From: Ceratodon purpureus
Taxonomy: Eukaryota; Streptophyta; Bryopsida; Pseudoditrichales; Ditrichaceae
Direction: 5' to 3'
NCBI GenBank assembly: GCA_014871385.1
Contig: CM026424.1
Location: 6,129,320 to 6,193,319, forward strand
DNA length: 64,000 nt
A model generated the notes under the pieces. That model was not told the origin of the DNA and did no database searches. It saw only the letters and a list, made by a program, of their open reading frames with translations. The position numbers were made by a program, and so were the translations under genes. Shown in pieces: positions 11,195-24,726 of this stretch (positions are counted from its first letter, which is position 1; the number at the start of each line of letters is the position of its first letter).

Positions 11195-14100
11195 CTTCAC
11201 CACCTTTCGATGTGATCTCCAAAACTGTGACCTGAAACTCACTCGCCTCGGCCCCAAGACGTCAACAGATTTCAAGGTACGTACCGCATACTTATAGCTG
11301 ATGCACACTGCTGCTGATTAAATGCGACCAACCTGGTACAGATACATTAATGTGAACCCTTAGCTGCAGAATGTTCAAACCGACGTACTACTCCCAATTC
11401 TCCCGAATCAATAGTTGATCCCAAGTGTTTTTCTCAAGAAAATGCGTGCAAGTACTAATATATCCAAGATCAAAATGTCCTGCCAAGGACGACTCCGCTT
11501 TTGATTTTGGGGCTCTAGCTGAAACTTCCACGCTGCACCACTGATTCAGGCAGTACCGGTGCAGTACCTAGGTAAATACATATATTCAAGTCACCGAGAT
11601 GTGTGTCATGGAGTGCTTGTCCATCAAGAAGAAGTCAGCGACTAATCGCTGATTTTTACCGGACCTTAAATATTTAACTAGAAACCAATTTCTCGGTCAG
11701 ATTATCAGCATCTCCCTGGAGCAGCGCCGACGTCATGGACATTTCTGCAAGTAGGATCATGTGTGCTGTGTACCCCAGATTGAACACACACCTGAGATCT
11801 ACCAATAACTCGACAGCTTGCTCGCGCTTAACGTCACGGTGATGAATTCCCTGCTCACGTGCTGCAACTTAAATACTTCAAAAGCCAGGTACTAGTTCTC
11901 GAACTGATCAACACCCCACTCATGGCCGCAGACCACAAGGTTTGCAACGCAACCATCGCTTGTTCCCATGCTCTCGCACATCAGCAGCTGGCATCATATT
12001 TAAGTACTGCTTTTCTCTACTTATTAAATACTTTACTGCGGTTCGAGTTTCCACGTTCCTAGAGGTGTGTGTTTCTGATCCCCTGGTCGTTTGAAGGCTA
12101 GACATCGAGGGACCGACTGATTGCGTGACTAGCATGGTCTTCTGTCATGTTATGTATATTGAAGCTTCGCTCTGTTGACAAACAGTGACAGTGCTTGCGA
12201 GTGCTAACAGAAGCATAACAAACCCATAAGTCTAGGTGACTATATTATTCACATCATGACTGCTAGATATTCCGCAAAATGGCAAGAAAATTCAGTGCTG
12301 CCAAAAGTGAAGAACAAGACGTACCAGAAAACTTGTGAACAAGGTTCACTGGAAGTCTAATGTCCGATTCCAGGTTGCCCAATTCTGCTTCTCACACTGT
12401 AGTGACAGGTTGCTTAGTATCCTTTCTATCATGCACATTGCGCACGCAGCCTTCATTTTCTTCACGGCTTGTATGACTAACCCAAACTTACCAAGAAGGT
12501 CAAAAGGGATGTTAAATGCTATGAAGAAATTTTCCACAATGGCCAGATCTTTTCACTTTCACCAATTTATTTCGCCGATTGAAAATTTCACGGAGAGGAC
12601 ACGTGCAATTGCATTCAAACTCAGTTATCATCTTCTGTGGGGTCCTCTACTACTAAGGTCATGTTGTGAAATTTTGGGAGATGGTGGAGACACTGACTTG
12701 AAAAACTTTTCTAGTATAACTTTGGACTGGTTGAATAGTGGACGACTCACAAAGACATTTAATTTAAGCTGGCCCCTCATGTAAAGGGACAGGAGTTGTT
12801 CCACTTCTTGGACAGACTCAAGAGATGTTGTGGCAACATCAGGAAAGGTTTGGAAATGACTGCCAAACTAACGGACTTGTCTTGTTGCAGGCTAGACTTG
12901 CTCAAGTTGCCACACAATATCATTGCGTGGGGCACTGCTTTGTTCGCATGGGTAGTTACAACTTACACAAATATACCAACCTTCAGTGGGATGCCAAAGG
13001 TCTTCTGAATGCTTGGAAGTCCTTCCATAACCATACCATTTTCAAAGGCTGCACAGTGGGTTGCTGCTGATCCTGTTTTCTTCTGGTTGCAGAGATTGTT
13101 CAGAACTCCTTTTGACATAAATACTGTAATTTAGTAGGAACAGGTTTGAGTTGGAATGTGGTTTGTAGTCCCAGGGAATTAGTCACTGGGAAAAAAATTC
13201 ATAAACTGCTTGAGATACGTCTTCAAATACACAAGCTTTTAGTTAAAGAATTTTGATTTTTAAATACCATTTTCTTCGTAAAATTTGGGCCACATATTGA
13301 CATTGCAAGGCCATTTTTGGATACGTTACCGTAATACCATAGCAGGTTCGTTCCTAGCTGCACAAATTTTATTGTTTTTGGAAAAATAAGGTTTGTTCTT
13401 CAAAATTTGACTTTCTTTGATTTTTGGTTTTTAGCAAAAAAATCACTAAAGATAACCTCAATGGGCTTTGCTATAACAAAATATCACAAAAAATAATTTA
13501 TTCTATTTTCATTTTTTTGTCTTCATAATTTTCAAATTTTTACATTTATTTTTTGGAATTATTTATGTATGAACCTGCTCTAGTATTATGGTAAATTTTT
13601 TATGATTTATTTTTGTATCAATGTCTAATCATCTCTAATGTCTAATGTCCAAATCCAAATCCAAATCTAGGTGTGCCTATTTTCCAACACGCTTCCAATG
13701 ATGATGCCATCATATTACTTATTGTGGAAAAAACATAAAATCTTTTTATATTTTGACATACTGGAATGGAAATGATCTAATACCTTACTAAATACGACTA
13801 TGAATTGAGATTCTTCTAAAACATCTTTCTAAGACTAATATCAATGTAATTTCATTCAAGGTTGGTAACATGTTTTATATTAGAATAATTATTAGACACT
13901 TTTCAATATTATTATTAATAAAAAATTCTTAATTTCTATTATTGAAAAAAAAAAGTCTTTGTAGTTGAAGCAAAATAAAATCATTTTCCTTTATTAATTT
14001 ATCATAGATTGTAACTTTATCTATGCCTAACCTATCAAATAATTTGAATATATTGCCAACTATGATTGAATTAGTTTTATTTCTATAGTAAGTGACGTGA

Positions 14101-16721
14101 AACCATCAAAATAAAGATGTTGTATACCATGGAATAAAAGTAAAATATAATAATTCAACAGAATTAAAGTCATAAAAAATTTTAAAATTAAATTTTAATT
14201 GAAAAAAATATGAATAAGTATTTGTAAACAATGAACATTCTTGTAGGCTGAAGCATCATTTTTGAATACACAAAAAAAGTAGTTGAGGATGTTATTTGAA
14301 AGGGCTTTCAAACACTGTGCTACTCATCTTGAACCATTCTAGAACAAAGGGAGCAGGCACCATCTTTTTCCTTTACTTCAATAATACAAAGTTCCCATCC
14401 AACACTCAAAACAATCTGAAACTTCTTCAATGCAAGTGACCTACCATCATGTATCTAAGGCTCAATGAGAGCCTGTCTCGCGAGATATTGTATCACCACC
14501 ATAAAAGCAAATGACAATGAGCAGCATGTGCAAAGCCTGCAAGCTGCGACATCAAACTTGGTTCAAAGGCACCCCCTCTTGCAGCCTTGTTAAAGCCGGG
14601 ATTTGAGAATCAAAGGGCTCCTGCAAAAATTTGTAAAGGTTTTACAAAGGTTCAAAGGAAAGGTATCCCATTCAATCAGGCTTCCAAAGCCTCCTTTGTT
14701 CATTTGGTTGTTCCACTAGATCTGACAGATTGATACACATGCCGCTGCACGCTTCAAGTCAAAAGGGCCTTGCCTTGGCGTGTCCATTGAAATTGGACTA
14801 GCTCGACAGATTCTGGAAGCTGCTAAAATTAGAAGGCTCTCCGGAGGCCCTTCTAATATTGCATTTCGGCAATCGAAGGTAACTTGTAAGTAAGGGATAT
14901 TGAATTTGAGACCGCAACCGTGTCATTTCAGTGCGCAAGCAGTGCACAAATTCCAAAGAGATGATTAAGTTTGTGAGTGACATTCTCTCCGTACGTAAAA
15001 TTGTCAAATGCTGTACTGAATCAAACAAGGTAAGAGTCCATGGATGATAGAGCATTGCATGTCATGTATTTTTGAGGGCAGTGCAGCTTAGGTACGTAAT
15101 GTGCTGTACACCGGCAATAAAGTCCCCGGCAAAAAGGTAAGGAACCCCTACTTTTCAAACTCACTCAAATATTTTTCATGCTAGCCACAACGTTCATTGA
15201 CTACAAAGTTTTGTATATATTGCCACTTGGAAATGAAGCATGTTTGGGTCAAATTTGATATTTTAAAAGAAATTTTTATAAAGTAATATTAAATTGTTGA
15301 TAATTGGACCTATTTTAAAAATAAAATCACATCTGTTATACAAAAGCTGCAAAGGATCCAAATTTTTGATAGGAGGTAAAGTCACAATAAGGAACAATAG
15401 AATTGTAGATTCATGCACCAAATTGTTCATGGCTATCATCGTGGCTCAGTAGAATTATTTTTAAATTCATCCTACAGTAAGACCACCAAATTCTTAGACA
15501 CTTAATATAATGATACCAACAAGTTCTTCCATGCATCCCAATAAAACTAAACTTATGGTATCTTTTTAAAACCACAGGGTAGCTTTAAGGATACTACCCA
15601 GCAATGCCCAAATTTACCAACATGATGAATGGATTCAAATCTGCATGTAAGTTACTCACAAAGGATTCAATTGAACTGACCTTCAACATGAGTCAGGGAA
15701 TTGGTTGGCAGGTGGCCATTAAATAGGCCCACCCAGGTTTCTAACTTCAACTCTTACTGACGGTCCAATCTCCACACTTCCTTTAAAACTCCATCCGGGC
15801 TTTTTGAAATTAAAAACACGGAATCGATCACAACTAACTTAGAAAACTGGAGCACATGAGCCCCATGTCAAGAGAGTGACCAAGGCAAACTAATGCAGTT
15901 AATGCAGAAAACATAACTTAGCACACCCACAGCGAGCTTTGCTAGCAGGAGTTGCAGCAGCAGCAGGAGGGTTGAGAATTTGCAACCTCCACACTTGATG
16001 TGCATCACCATGAGCAATGAGTTCAGTCTGTTTGCTGCAACTTCGACTTCCATCTGGACTGCCCTAGACATACCCATCTGAGGAACCTATACTTAAGATG
16101 ATCAGAATGAGTTCTGGAAATTGAACTCTACAGACTTGATGCAAATGGAAAATTCTCGTCATCAACAGGAACCGGTTTGCAATTAGTTTGGAGAAGTAGT
16201 GGTCCTAGTTATTCAATTTCGAAATTGGATTTTGAAGACAGCTAATTGTGTGCCATAAGTTCACCTAGATGTCAAGATGGTATCACTAAGTATCATCTCA
16301 ATATCAAAAAATGTAATTGAAAAAAACCTGCCTACAAGGAAAAATCGAAAAAGAATACGAATCATTTGACAGGTGTGATCCAGTTACTATTGTTGGACTA
16401 GTACAGTCATAAAACTTAAAAATATTTTTGCACCTAAAAACCATGCAATTCTCTGTAAATGGAACTTCCATGTCGTCTTTCCACAGTATACATGTAACTT
16501 AATTGAGAAAAATGACAATCCCGCTGATTCAGCTCATAGTCAGGTACAGATTTTTCCTCTTTGTTCATGATAGTACATTATATATAAAGATGATTTTTTT
16601 TGCACCATTGTGTGTCATCGTCCATTCTCTTTTAAGAGCCTGGTTCTGAAGCCTAGAATAATGTACAATCTTCTAGATGATTCAATTGTATCCTACACAT
16701 CTAAATCTATCAAGGTATAAG
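11195..16721. other. 5.5-kb spacer between the two MLO genes
   Basis: Holds the promoter and 5' UTR of MLO copy 1 (just above 11195) and the 3' UTR of copy 2 (just below 16722). At 12.33-13.08 kb short open pieces in two forward frames resemble a decayed coding region that I cannot assign. From 13.1 to 14.3 kb the DNA is very AT-rich and contains the MITE at 13329. From 14.3 to 16.7 kb I see nothing with gene-like structure. Confidence 0.5.
13329..13591. mobile_element. AT-rich MITE, copy A
   Basis: Ends are imperfect inverted repeats: left CCGTAATACCATAGCAGGTT, right (complement) CCATAATACTAGAGCAGGTT. TA lies on both sides (13327-13328, 13592-13593). The interior is AT-rich, with a GGAAAAATAAGGTTTGTT block and a TTTTAGCAAAAAAATCAC block that recur in two other copies in the window (near 48838-49085 and 58988-59255). 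There is no coding capacity. This is a non-autonomous DNA transposon; the superfamily is uncertain, with the TA flanks hinting at Tc1/mariner. Confidence 0.6.
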
Positions 16722-19700
16722 TCAGTGAGTTGTGCTCACACTCCGTTGCAAAGGTGGTCTTGGAGTAGTGGGCACCCCCTCTCGTGGTTGGAAGGGTACT
16801 AAATTCAGATTCATTGGACTTCTCGGAGAAGCTCTTCTTCTTATGGAATCATTAGAATGGCCATGCATTCGCACCTCCACACCGCCCCTGCCTGCATTCT
16901 GTAAACGTGGGCTCACTCTGAATGTTGCTATTTGATCCTGGTTCTGAGCCTGATGTTGTTGAGCACCCCCTTCGATTGCCATGATGTTCCTACTATTTGT
17001 TGCAGACGATCTGATCAAACAGATCAATTCACGAGTAAATTTTAAGTAAAAATAATGGATCATGCTAAGATTTTGAATTATGATTTGTTTTCATGTGCAA
17101 TGGATGTGAAGCATGTAAATCTGCAGGACGAGAGTTAAATGGTACCTTCGATCGTGGAGAGTGCCTTCTTCCATGATGAGGGTCATGGGCGTGGACCGGC
17201 CAGAGTGACGACCATCGGTGATGGCAAGCACCGATTCATTGTTGGCGCCCTGCATGAAGTATTGTTCGTCCAGAGGAGTGATGACTCCTTCGCGTCTCCT
17301 CGCCAGGCGTTGATTTTGGTACTTCTCCAGCACTTTGTGCTTGAGTCTGCGTTTTGCGTCCTCGTGCCATCTTCGTAGACCTCGCTCCACGGATTTGGGC
17401 AGAAAGGCCTTCTTGGGCATGGTACTCATCTGGGATTAATAGTTTTCCATCCCACATTTCGATCTAGTCAGCAACTCAACTTCATGAATTGTATTCAAGG
17501 TCCTACTATGAAGAATTGTTTGATAAGGTAGCCTTGTGCCAAAGAGCAGATGATTGTGTCACGACTTAACTTTGGAAATTAAGGTTTAATGGCCGGCCAT
17601 ACCTGAGAGACCAAGGCGTAGAGAGGAAGTGTGATGAAGCAACAGAGTAATTGTGTAACAACTCTGCACCAGCAATAAATCAAACTTGGTCAGAATTTTT
17701 TCCTAAGTTTCATGCTCTTCACAATGATTCTAGCATGTATAATACATTAATTATAATTACAGAAGTTTCATTGTGCAGAAATGGGGTTGAAGGCAATTTT
17801 GGATAGTTGCTTGAGTTAAATGTAGCGCACCCTATGGATAGGCGAAAGTAGAGGTGTGTCTTGTTGTCCTCCAACAAACATGTCTTGAACTCGAATTGCC
17901 ACTGCAATATTCACAAAGAGTACAACAAGCAAGCTTCAGTCACCCAACTCATGGCCTGAAGTAATCTTTGTTCTCTACTAATGCTTTATCAACGGAAGGT
18001 CCAAGCTCTGTTTCTAGAATAACATGTATCTGGATCTGGGGAGATTTGGAGACATACCACATGCCAAAGGAACATCGCCAGCTCAAAAGCAGACTGCAAA
18101 ACAAGGCGACATTAATCATAATTAGCCCATTGTGAGTTTTAAGAACTCCTTTTGCAGGAGTGAGAGAATTTCGTGCAAAATATGGTACCATGTATCAGTG
18201 ATAAATTTTGGCAAATGAATTTATGCAGTACCTCGAAGAATATGAAGTGGATGACGTGGAGGAGAAATTTGGGTCGATTGAACCAGAACAACTGATCACG
18301 AGGTTTTAAAAGTACTCCCACATATGGGCCCTTCACCCCCGAATGCTCCAGCGCCAGTGTTGCAATCACATGCTGCATCTTCATCCCTATGATCAGCACT
18401 ACCACCAGCGGAACCATCGCTATATAGAAGTGAGCATTGGGTTCTGCACAATGACCACAAAATTATGAACTCTCAGATTCTGAGAAATGATGATCAATTG
18501 TTAACCTAAGTTTATACATAATAACAACGGTTTTGATGATGCAAGAGAAAGTTCGGAGTAAATGATCTTCGAAAGAGTACCGGTGACACTGAATACGAGA
18601 TAGGCGATGACGAATCCCCACTGCCACATTCTGCAGCAAAGATCACAACACTCAACATTAAGCTTGACTGGATTTTTTTCCTTGATGCTTACATTTTTAC
18701 TGAAGCATTGGCTGTTATAAACTTATAGACATGACAAAAGATTACCAATCATCGATCAAAGGTTGGTTTTCGAATTCAATGATTTAACCTTAAAAAATAA
18801 ACAAATAATTGAATAATTAATTCGTAGGCTCTCACTCACAAGTTCATACTAAGGCCATGAACTTCACATACCTTATTCCTACAATTGCTTCAAATTCATC
18901 CTCCATACACCGAATCATGTAGGAATGAAAGTCGTAGTTGTCCCGCAAATTATGAGTCTGTAATACAACGACATTCTCTAAGATTATTAATTTTCAACAT
19001 TATATGATTCGATTTACAAATCAAAGTTCCTCGTGGATCACAAGCTTTAAGCATATGCAGTTCAAGCTCTTACAGTGACGAAGCTCAAGCGCAAGGTAAG
19101 GTAGTCCGCTCGAGGCACATAAAACTGCTTGAAAAGGCAAACCTGTTACAAGACAGTAGATCAATGTAATTAGTACTAATTCCTTTGCAGGTTGTGCTTA
19201 AAACTAACACCGATATAGCTGTCGTATACATACATGATTGATGTTCAATTTGCATATATCATATTGGAATCAAACTCACCACCCACACAAGGAACTTCAC
19301 GCCCAATGGTTTAGATGCGTGATACCGCACAAATGTTGATTGCCGTGAGAAGTTTACACTATCCGTGAACTCTGTGTGACAAGTCAAAGTTAATCCAGAA
19401 ATTAGATCTGATTTCAAAAATGACCTATTGGCGTTTTTCCATAACGAGAATTGCTTGTTGATTTTTGTACTTGTGTTAAAAGAATGCTGACCTGTTTCGT
19501 TATGCTGGGCTACTGCTTCATGGGCCTCCCTTTCCCATTTCCTCCAGGTGTACACCTAAACCATCCACATCACACATTAAGGTACAAAAATGAATTCAAA
19601 ACTTATGATGGGAAAACGGGAAGGTAATGCATTAGCTACTGGGCTATCACTTGCACTTGATTTCTCTTGTTACCATAAGTGTAAAAAAGACTAGATGTGA

Positions 19701-20967
19701 TGGTTTTAATTACCTTAGTAAGAGCAAGCAGCATGGTGAGGCAAGAGTAGGTTACATGGACCCCAGCCAGGACGAAGATAAATATGTGAAGCTGATGGAG
19801 GGTGTTTAATGACACGAAAGGTTCGTGGCCCTGTTTTGTGTCACAAGACGCAACCAACAATGTTATAACTTCACTGTCATGAGAGAAGAGTGTGACTTCA
19901 GAGAGGCTATGTAACAGGAGAACTAAATTACAGATCTTGAATATATATATGTAAGAGCTGTAGCAAGCAGCCTAATGCTGATAGGAAATATTATATACGA
20001 GGAAATAATTTCACATACCTCTGCACAATAAGAATTACCCACAGCAGTAGCCAAAAGCCTTCGGCGCGCCCCATCAACTGGAGGGTAGGCTTGAGGCCTT
20101 GAATGTATGTCACAAGGCGTCCATTTGTTGTACATACTGGACTTCACGCAGATCTTAGAAACGGGGGTTGTAATTATGGTAATTGTCAAGGAGATGAACC
20201 CCATCAACATTAGCTCTGCAACAAAAGACAAAGCACATCACTTAATAGCTATTACCTCTTACCTGTGCACAAGTAAGGGGTCCAAGTTTGAGTAGAATTT
20301 TGTTTCTCAAATTGTTGTGCAAATCTGCTCAAGCGTTGGCGCTATTTCATATCTTTTCACAATCTTGCATCCAAGTATTGCTCAACTTAAGCATCCAAGG
20401 CAGTTCACTATCGGTACAGCTTTCCCGATCAATACATGTACCGTTATTGGTATGATAGTCATAAAATACCCGAGTGATACAAGTTAGGTGCTCATTTCTG
20501 GAAATAGATAAGATTAATACGTTGTAACCTGTGGAGTCTCCTTGTGTCAAATTGTTTGCGAAGACAACTCACCGTCTTTCAACTTCTGCAGGGCCAAATT
20601 AAGCGATTTCCGTTTGCTCCGATGCAGATACTGCAAGTCATAAGTTGCAAGTTAGATAGTTAACAGCGAAACATGTACTCAAAATAATGTGTTTCAAATA
20701 TATGTTTCTGTCGATACTGTCATCTACCAAGATTCAGGAATAAGTACTACGAAATAGATAGAAACTGAATCCGTCTTGCGACAAGTACGTGTACCAGTGG
20801 GTAGATGTGAAGTATAAGAGATAGCTGGAGATTGAACATACATGGCCGAGGGCGTGCAGGCTGCGCTCGACGACGAGAGAGATCAAGATGAAGACCGTGC
20901 TCACTGTTGCTAGAGCCCAGGTCGGCGTGTACTCTAGCGTCCTCTCGCTTGGATCCCCCACCGCCAT
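16722..20967 (-). CDS. MLO: MLO-family seven-transmembrane protein, copy 2 (603 aa)
   Basis: Second MLO gene, same strand as copy 1 and 5.5 kb upstream of it: a tandem but long-diverged pair. I read 15 exons: 20967-20842, 20630-20573, 20215-20019, 19830-19714, 19555-19492, 19371-19280, 19142-19074, 18957-18872, 18630-18581, 18443-18232, 18093-18058, 17901-17831, 17663-17603, 17429-17146, 17010-16722. They total 1812 nt in frame. The protein starts MAVGDPSERTLEYTPTWAL and keeps YNKWTPC, RQSTFVRYH, KPRDQLFWFNRP and TLPLYALVSQM. A basic calmodulin-binding helix (KSVERGLRRWHEDAKRRLK) follows, then a Ser/Pro/Arg-rich tail ending RPPLQRSVSTTH. Compared with copy 1 it lacks the intron before the fifth/sixth helix block and has an extra intron before SAFELAMFLWHV. 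No disruption was seen; it looks functional. Confidence 0.94.
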
Positions 20968-23900
20968 TTTAGTTCACAAGAAGTATCTAGTGCACGCACT
21001 CCTCGAACACGGAATCACAGATATTTCAGATCGGCTCCTTGCTTCACAAAACGAACGTCGATTGCTTCGAATTCGGAAGTCACAACTGCCTACTAACAAG
21101 TGTACAGCGCCCGAGCTATATTCCTATATCTTCCGGATACACAATTCAATTCAGCTGCCAACAATTCGAGAGCAATGAATATCACTACTTTTCCGATTCA
21201 AGCTTTTCCGTACCAACCAAGAGAGCACTCACTATATACAAGTTCCGTGGGATATATGATATGTATCTTAACCCAATGAGCAGGTCAGAGACTTCAACTT
21301 CAAAAAACTTCACCAGCTGCTCGATCGATCTCCAAGTATAATCCAGCACAGATGTCTTCGAAATGTTGAAGCTTGTCAGTGTCGCATCTTCACACCGTTG
21401 TCTGTAAACGTCTAGTTGTTGAAGTTGCCTGCTGAATGATCCTTCTCTGTGGAGGTCGAACTTCATGGTTTCTTATATTTCCCTGATGTGCCATCGACTA
21501 TCAACCTCCACGAGCCAGTGAATCATGACTTTCTGGTCCCGTAGCCATCTCGAAGAATTTGGTTCGGCCTGGCAGTGAGTGTTCACTGGGTCGTCCCCTG
21601 GACTTTGATGCCCCTCGATTGCCAAGGCTTCTAAACGGCGTAGACTCGAAGACGAATTCAGCGTTTGGAAACTTCACTCGAATACTTAACAACAGTATAT
21701 TCCACTCTAGTTGAATCTCTCGACGACCATAATGTGGTCAACCGCTCGTTCCAACGTGGCAACGACGAAGTCAGATTCTCGTTCACTAACCCCTGCAAAA
21801 TTGGGTTCATATCCGGCGAGTAAAGCTCTATTGGCGGTGCCATAGAGCATAATTCTTCGCTTAAGGCCACGAGGTCAAGGCCATCGTGAACCTTGCGGGG
21901 AGCAATTTTGAGGTTTGCATCATAGTACATCGTACACGCACTTTCGATCCTCTGGAGTACTACTTGATAATGGAATGCATCGTGGTGTCCCATTAATCTA
22001 CATTAACTATTCGGCGCTCACAAAGTCTTTTCTCGAAAGGACTCGGCGAAGAGCTTCAATCAGTTCAGAAGTGTGATGTGAGCTGACCACAAATTAAATT
22101 AATATTACGCGGCATGATTGTTGAATTCAGCTGGGCCACTGCGGTCCCTACCAGATGCTGCTTTAGATATACCCATTGTGTCAGACAGTTATCACATGTA
22201 CGGTCCTGACGCGTTCGTGCGATATCAAGTACTACCGCGCATTACGGTAGCTCATACGTATGTTGGTAATGGATTGCAGTAAGCATACTTCATCGGAAGT
22301 CTGTCGCTTTTACGGTATTGCTACACCCGAACATGGGACAGGTATCACACAAGCATCATGTAAATATCAATCTAACACAGTGATTTTAATATGTACATCG
22401 ATTGATTCGCAGGCTCATAATTCTCACCTTGTGCAGTCGTTTGCACCTAAACTTCTCCACTCACACTTCCAGTCCACACCAAACCTTGGAACTAGTCTTT
22501 ATTGACAGGTAATCCGAAGCTGGATTCCAGCAACTCTGTGCTCAAGCGTAACTAGAAACTTGTAAAGAAGTAATGCATGTTGTCACTCGAAGAAAATATC
22601 AACCATGAGAGCGTCAATAAACGAAAGAAAATGGTTTGATTTAGCGTAGCAATTAAAGTTTACAGAGCCCACAGCACAGGCGGTAGAAGGAGGATAGGCT
22701 CCAAAACTCGGACTGCGTGATCAAGTATTCTTACAATTCAAAGGAATAAATTACACTTAGCTCGACAACTTAGATCCAGGCCAACTTCCTGAGTGGTTCC
22801 ATGTATTCTTGGTCTTTTGCCAGGTGTTCGGAGTTTACAAAATGGGATTGCAACGCAAAAGCAGAACGTGTAAGTCTTTGTGTTTGGGTGAGTGTGCAAA
22901 TATTTTGCTGGAAACATACGTCTGGAGCTGCTCTATTTGAGACTCTGAGACTCATGCTAGCTTGTACGTCTGGCGTTTGTGCTCACTGACGTGAGTAGAC
23001 CATTTACATGTTACCAACCATGGCTCCAATTGAAAGGTCAAATTCGTGTTGTGCACGCACTGGTTGAAGGTATTTTAGTCAGTTTGTCAACTTGTTTTTT
23101 CTGATTTTTTATAGTATTTTATGTAGACTTGGCTTTTTTGACTCATGAACCAGATACATGTAAAGTGTTCATTGCATATATGAATTGTTTAAGGATGGTG
23201 ACTTATTTTAATGGAATAGGGAATTCTTTTAGTGATAAATATGAGATTCTGTTACAAGTTTGGTACAAGGAGCTGATCCTTTGGTCACTCCTGTAAGTCA
23301 TTTCTCCCATATGTCCTCACTGTGTATCATGACAATTTGATTTTCATGTTCAGGTCATGAATGCAACCTGAGTACCATTGGGAAATAGTTTATTGATGAG
23401 TACCATTGAGAAATAGTTTATTGATGAGTTATTTATAAGATCCTACGGTTGAAATTGCAAAAGAATGTTATGAAATTAAAAAAATCAGCTTGCTTTACAA
23501 AGAGGTATCAAAAGACAGTTTGAGCCTGAAATTTTCAAGAGCATTTAGGGGTTAAATGTGTAACATTGAATTGTTATCTAGGAATCTAATGCTAAAACTA
23601 ATTAGGATAATTTGAAATCACCTAGCATATTCATGATTTCTTCTTTTCTATGTTAAAAAATCAAGACTTCCAATACACTTCCATTCCTCATAATGTAAAT
23701 CTCCTTATTCTTATCAAATTAGACTATGAAATGCTTGAGTAGACAAATTTATGTTTTGACCTTCTTTAAACCTATAAGCCTAGAGGTTGCCATATGAAAT
23801 AAATTACTCCATAGTCATAAGTATGATTCATGAAGAATGCAACTTTTTGCAAAAAATCATTTGCAATATGAGATATTTAAGGTAGATAGAAAATAAAGAC

Positions 23901-24569
23901 ATGTGATAACAGATGCAGCTAAAATCATAAGTTTTTCGATTAAAATTGAATTTTTAGATAGTTTGTAAATGGTGCTCATGCAAAAATTCAAAATCCACTA
24001 AGAGAACAACTTATTGATCACCCAAGCAACAACTAATAAATGCCTAAATACACATAATCTGATAAATGCCATTTATAAATTATAATGGCCACCACAAAAA
24101 AAGTCCCATCCCACCATACCTTCTTTCAAAAATTAGTCTAAATTCACATAGCTTTTGTTATCAACACTCTTTTACCTCATTAGCAAATTGCACCAAATTT
24201 CACCTCTTAACCACCCATTCTAAATCATTTTCATATGCTTTATGAACATGATATGGTTAATAAATATATAATTGATGTTTTTATCTATTTCTTAGCTTTG
24301 TGCATGTAGGTCACTAGTGAATATAGACAAGTTTGTATCACTATAAGGAAAAATCACCCTATTCTAGTGAGGTGGTTACTCCAAGTTGTTTTGGTAGATA
24401 TAACAAATACCTAGGAAATTGATGACAATGGGTCATTTATCACATGTTCCATATCAATGTCTTAGAAAACCAACATTCTTGAATATGCTCTTGTTTATAC
24501 AAAATTTCAATTTGTTTTACACTGTAAAAATTGATTGATTATTTTTTATGAAAATTCTTTGGGATCCTA
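20968..24569. other. Spacer upstream of MLO copy 2
   Basis: The first few hundred bases should be the promoter and 5' UTR of MLO copy 2. A 111-codon reverse-strand open frame at 21658-21993 begins with ATG but shows no family I know, so I do not call it. From 22.6 to 24.57 kb the DNA becomes strongly AT-rich. It contains a short tandem repeat at 23370-23425 and otherwise no recognisable feature up to the retroelement target duplication at 24570. Confidence 0.5.
23370..23425. repeat. 28-bp tandem repeat, two copies
   Basis: The unit beginning GAGTACCATTGGGAAATAGT is repeated head to tail with one difference (GGGAAAT versus GAGAAAT). Short, non-coding, in AT-rich spacer. Confidence 0.8.
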
Positions 24570-24592
24570 TGGATTGTCACGGACATACATTA

Positions 24593-24701
24593 GAAACTTC
24601 TAGAAGATTCTTCTAGAAGTTTCTTTGAAGATTCTATAGAATATTCTTTAAAGATTCCTTCAAGATTCTATTGGAAACTTCTAGAAGATTTTTAGAATAT
24701 T
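24593..24701. promoter_or_regulatory. Heat-shock element cluster in LTR U3
   Basis: Seen directly: GAA-nn-TTC-nn-GAA-nn-TTC at 24593-24610 with perfect 5-bp phasing, immediately followed by TTC-nn-GAA-nn-TTC at 24611-24623. A third run, GAA-nn-TTC-nn-GAA, is at 24674-24686, with further GAA-nn-TTC pairs between and after. HSF trimers bind three or more such alternating units. More pairs (GAAGCTTC) lie in the tandem units at 24739 and 24799. The same array recurs in the 3' LTR from 30434. Heat induction is inference. Confidence 0.75.
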
Positions 24702-24726
24702 CTTAGTATATTCCAATAGATTCTAG

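Noticed and set aside
21658-21993. 111-codon reverse frame upstream of MLO copy 2
   Set aside because: No known family, no clear splice context, and it shares its space with another overlapping frame.
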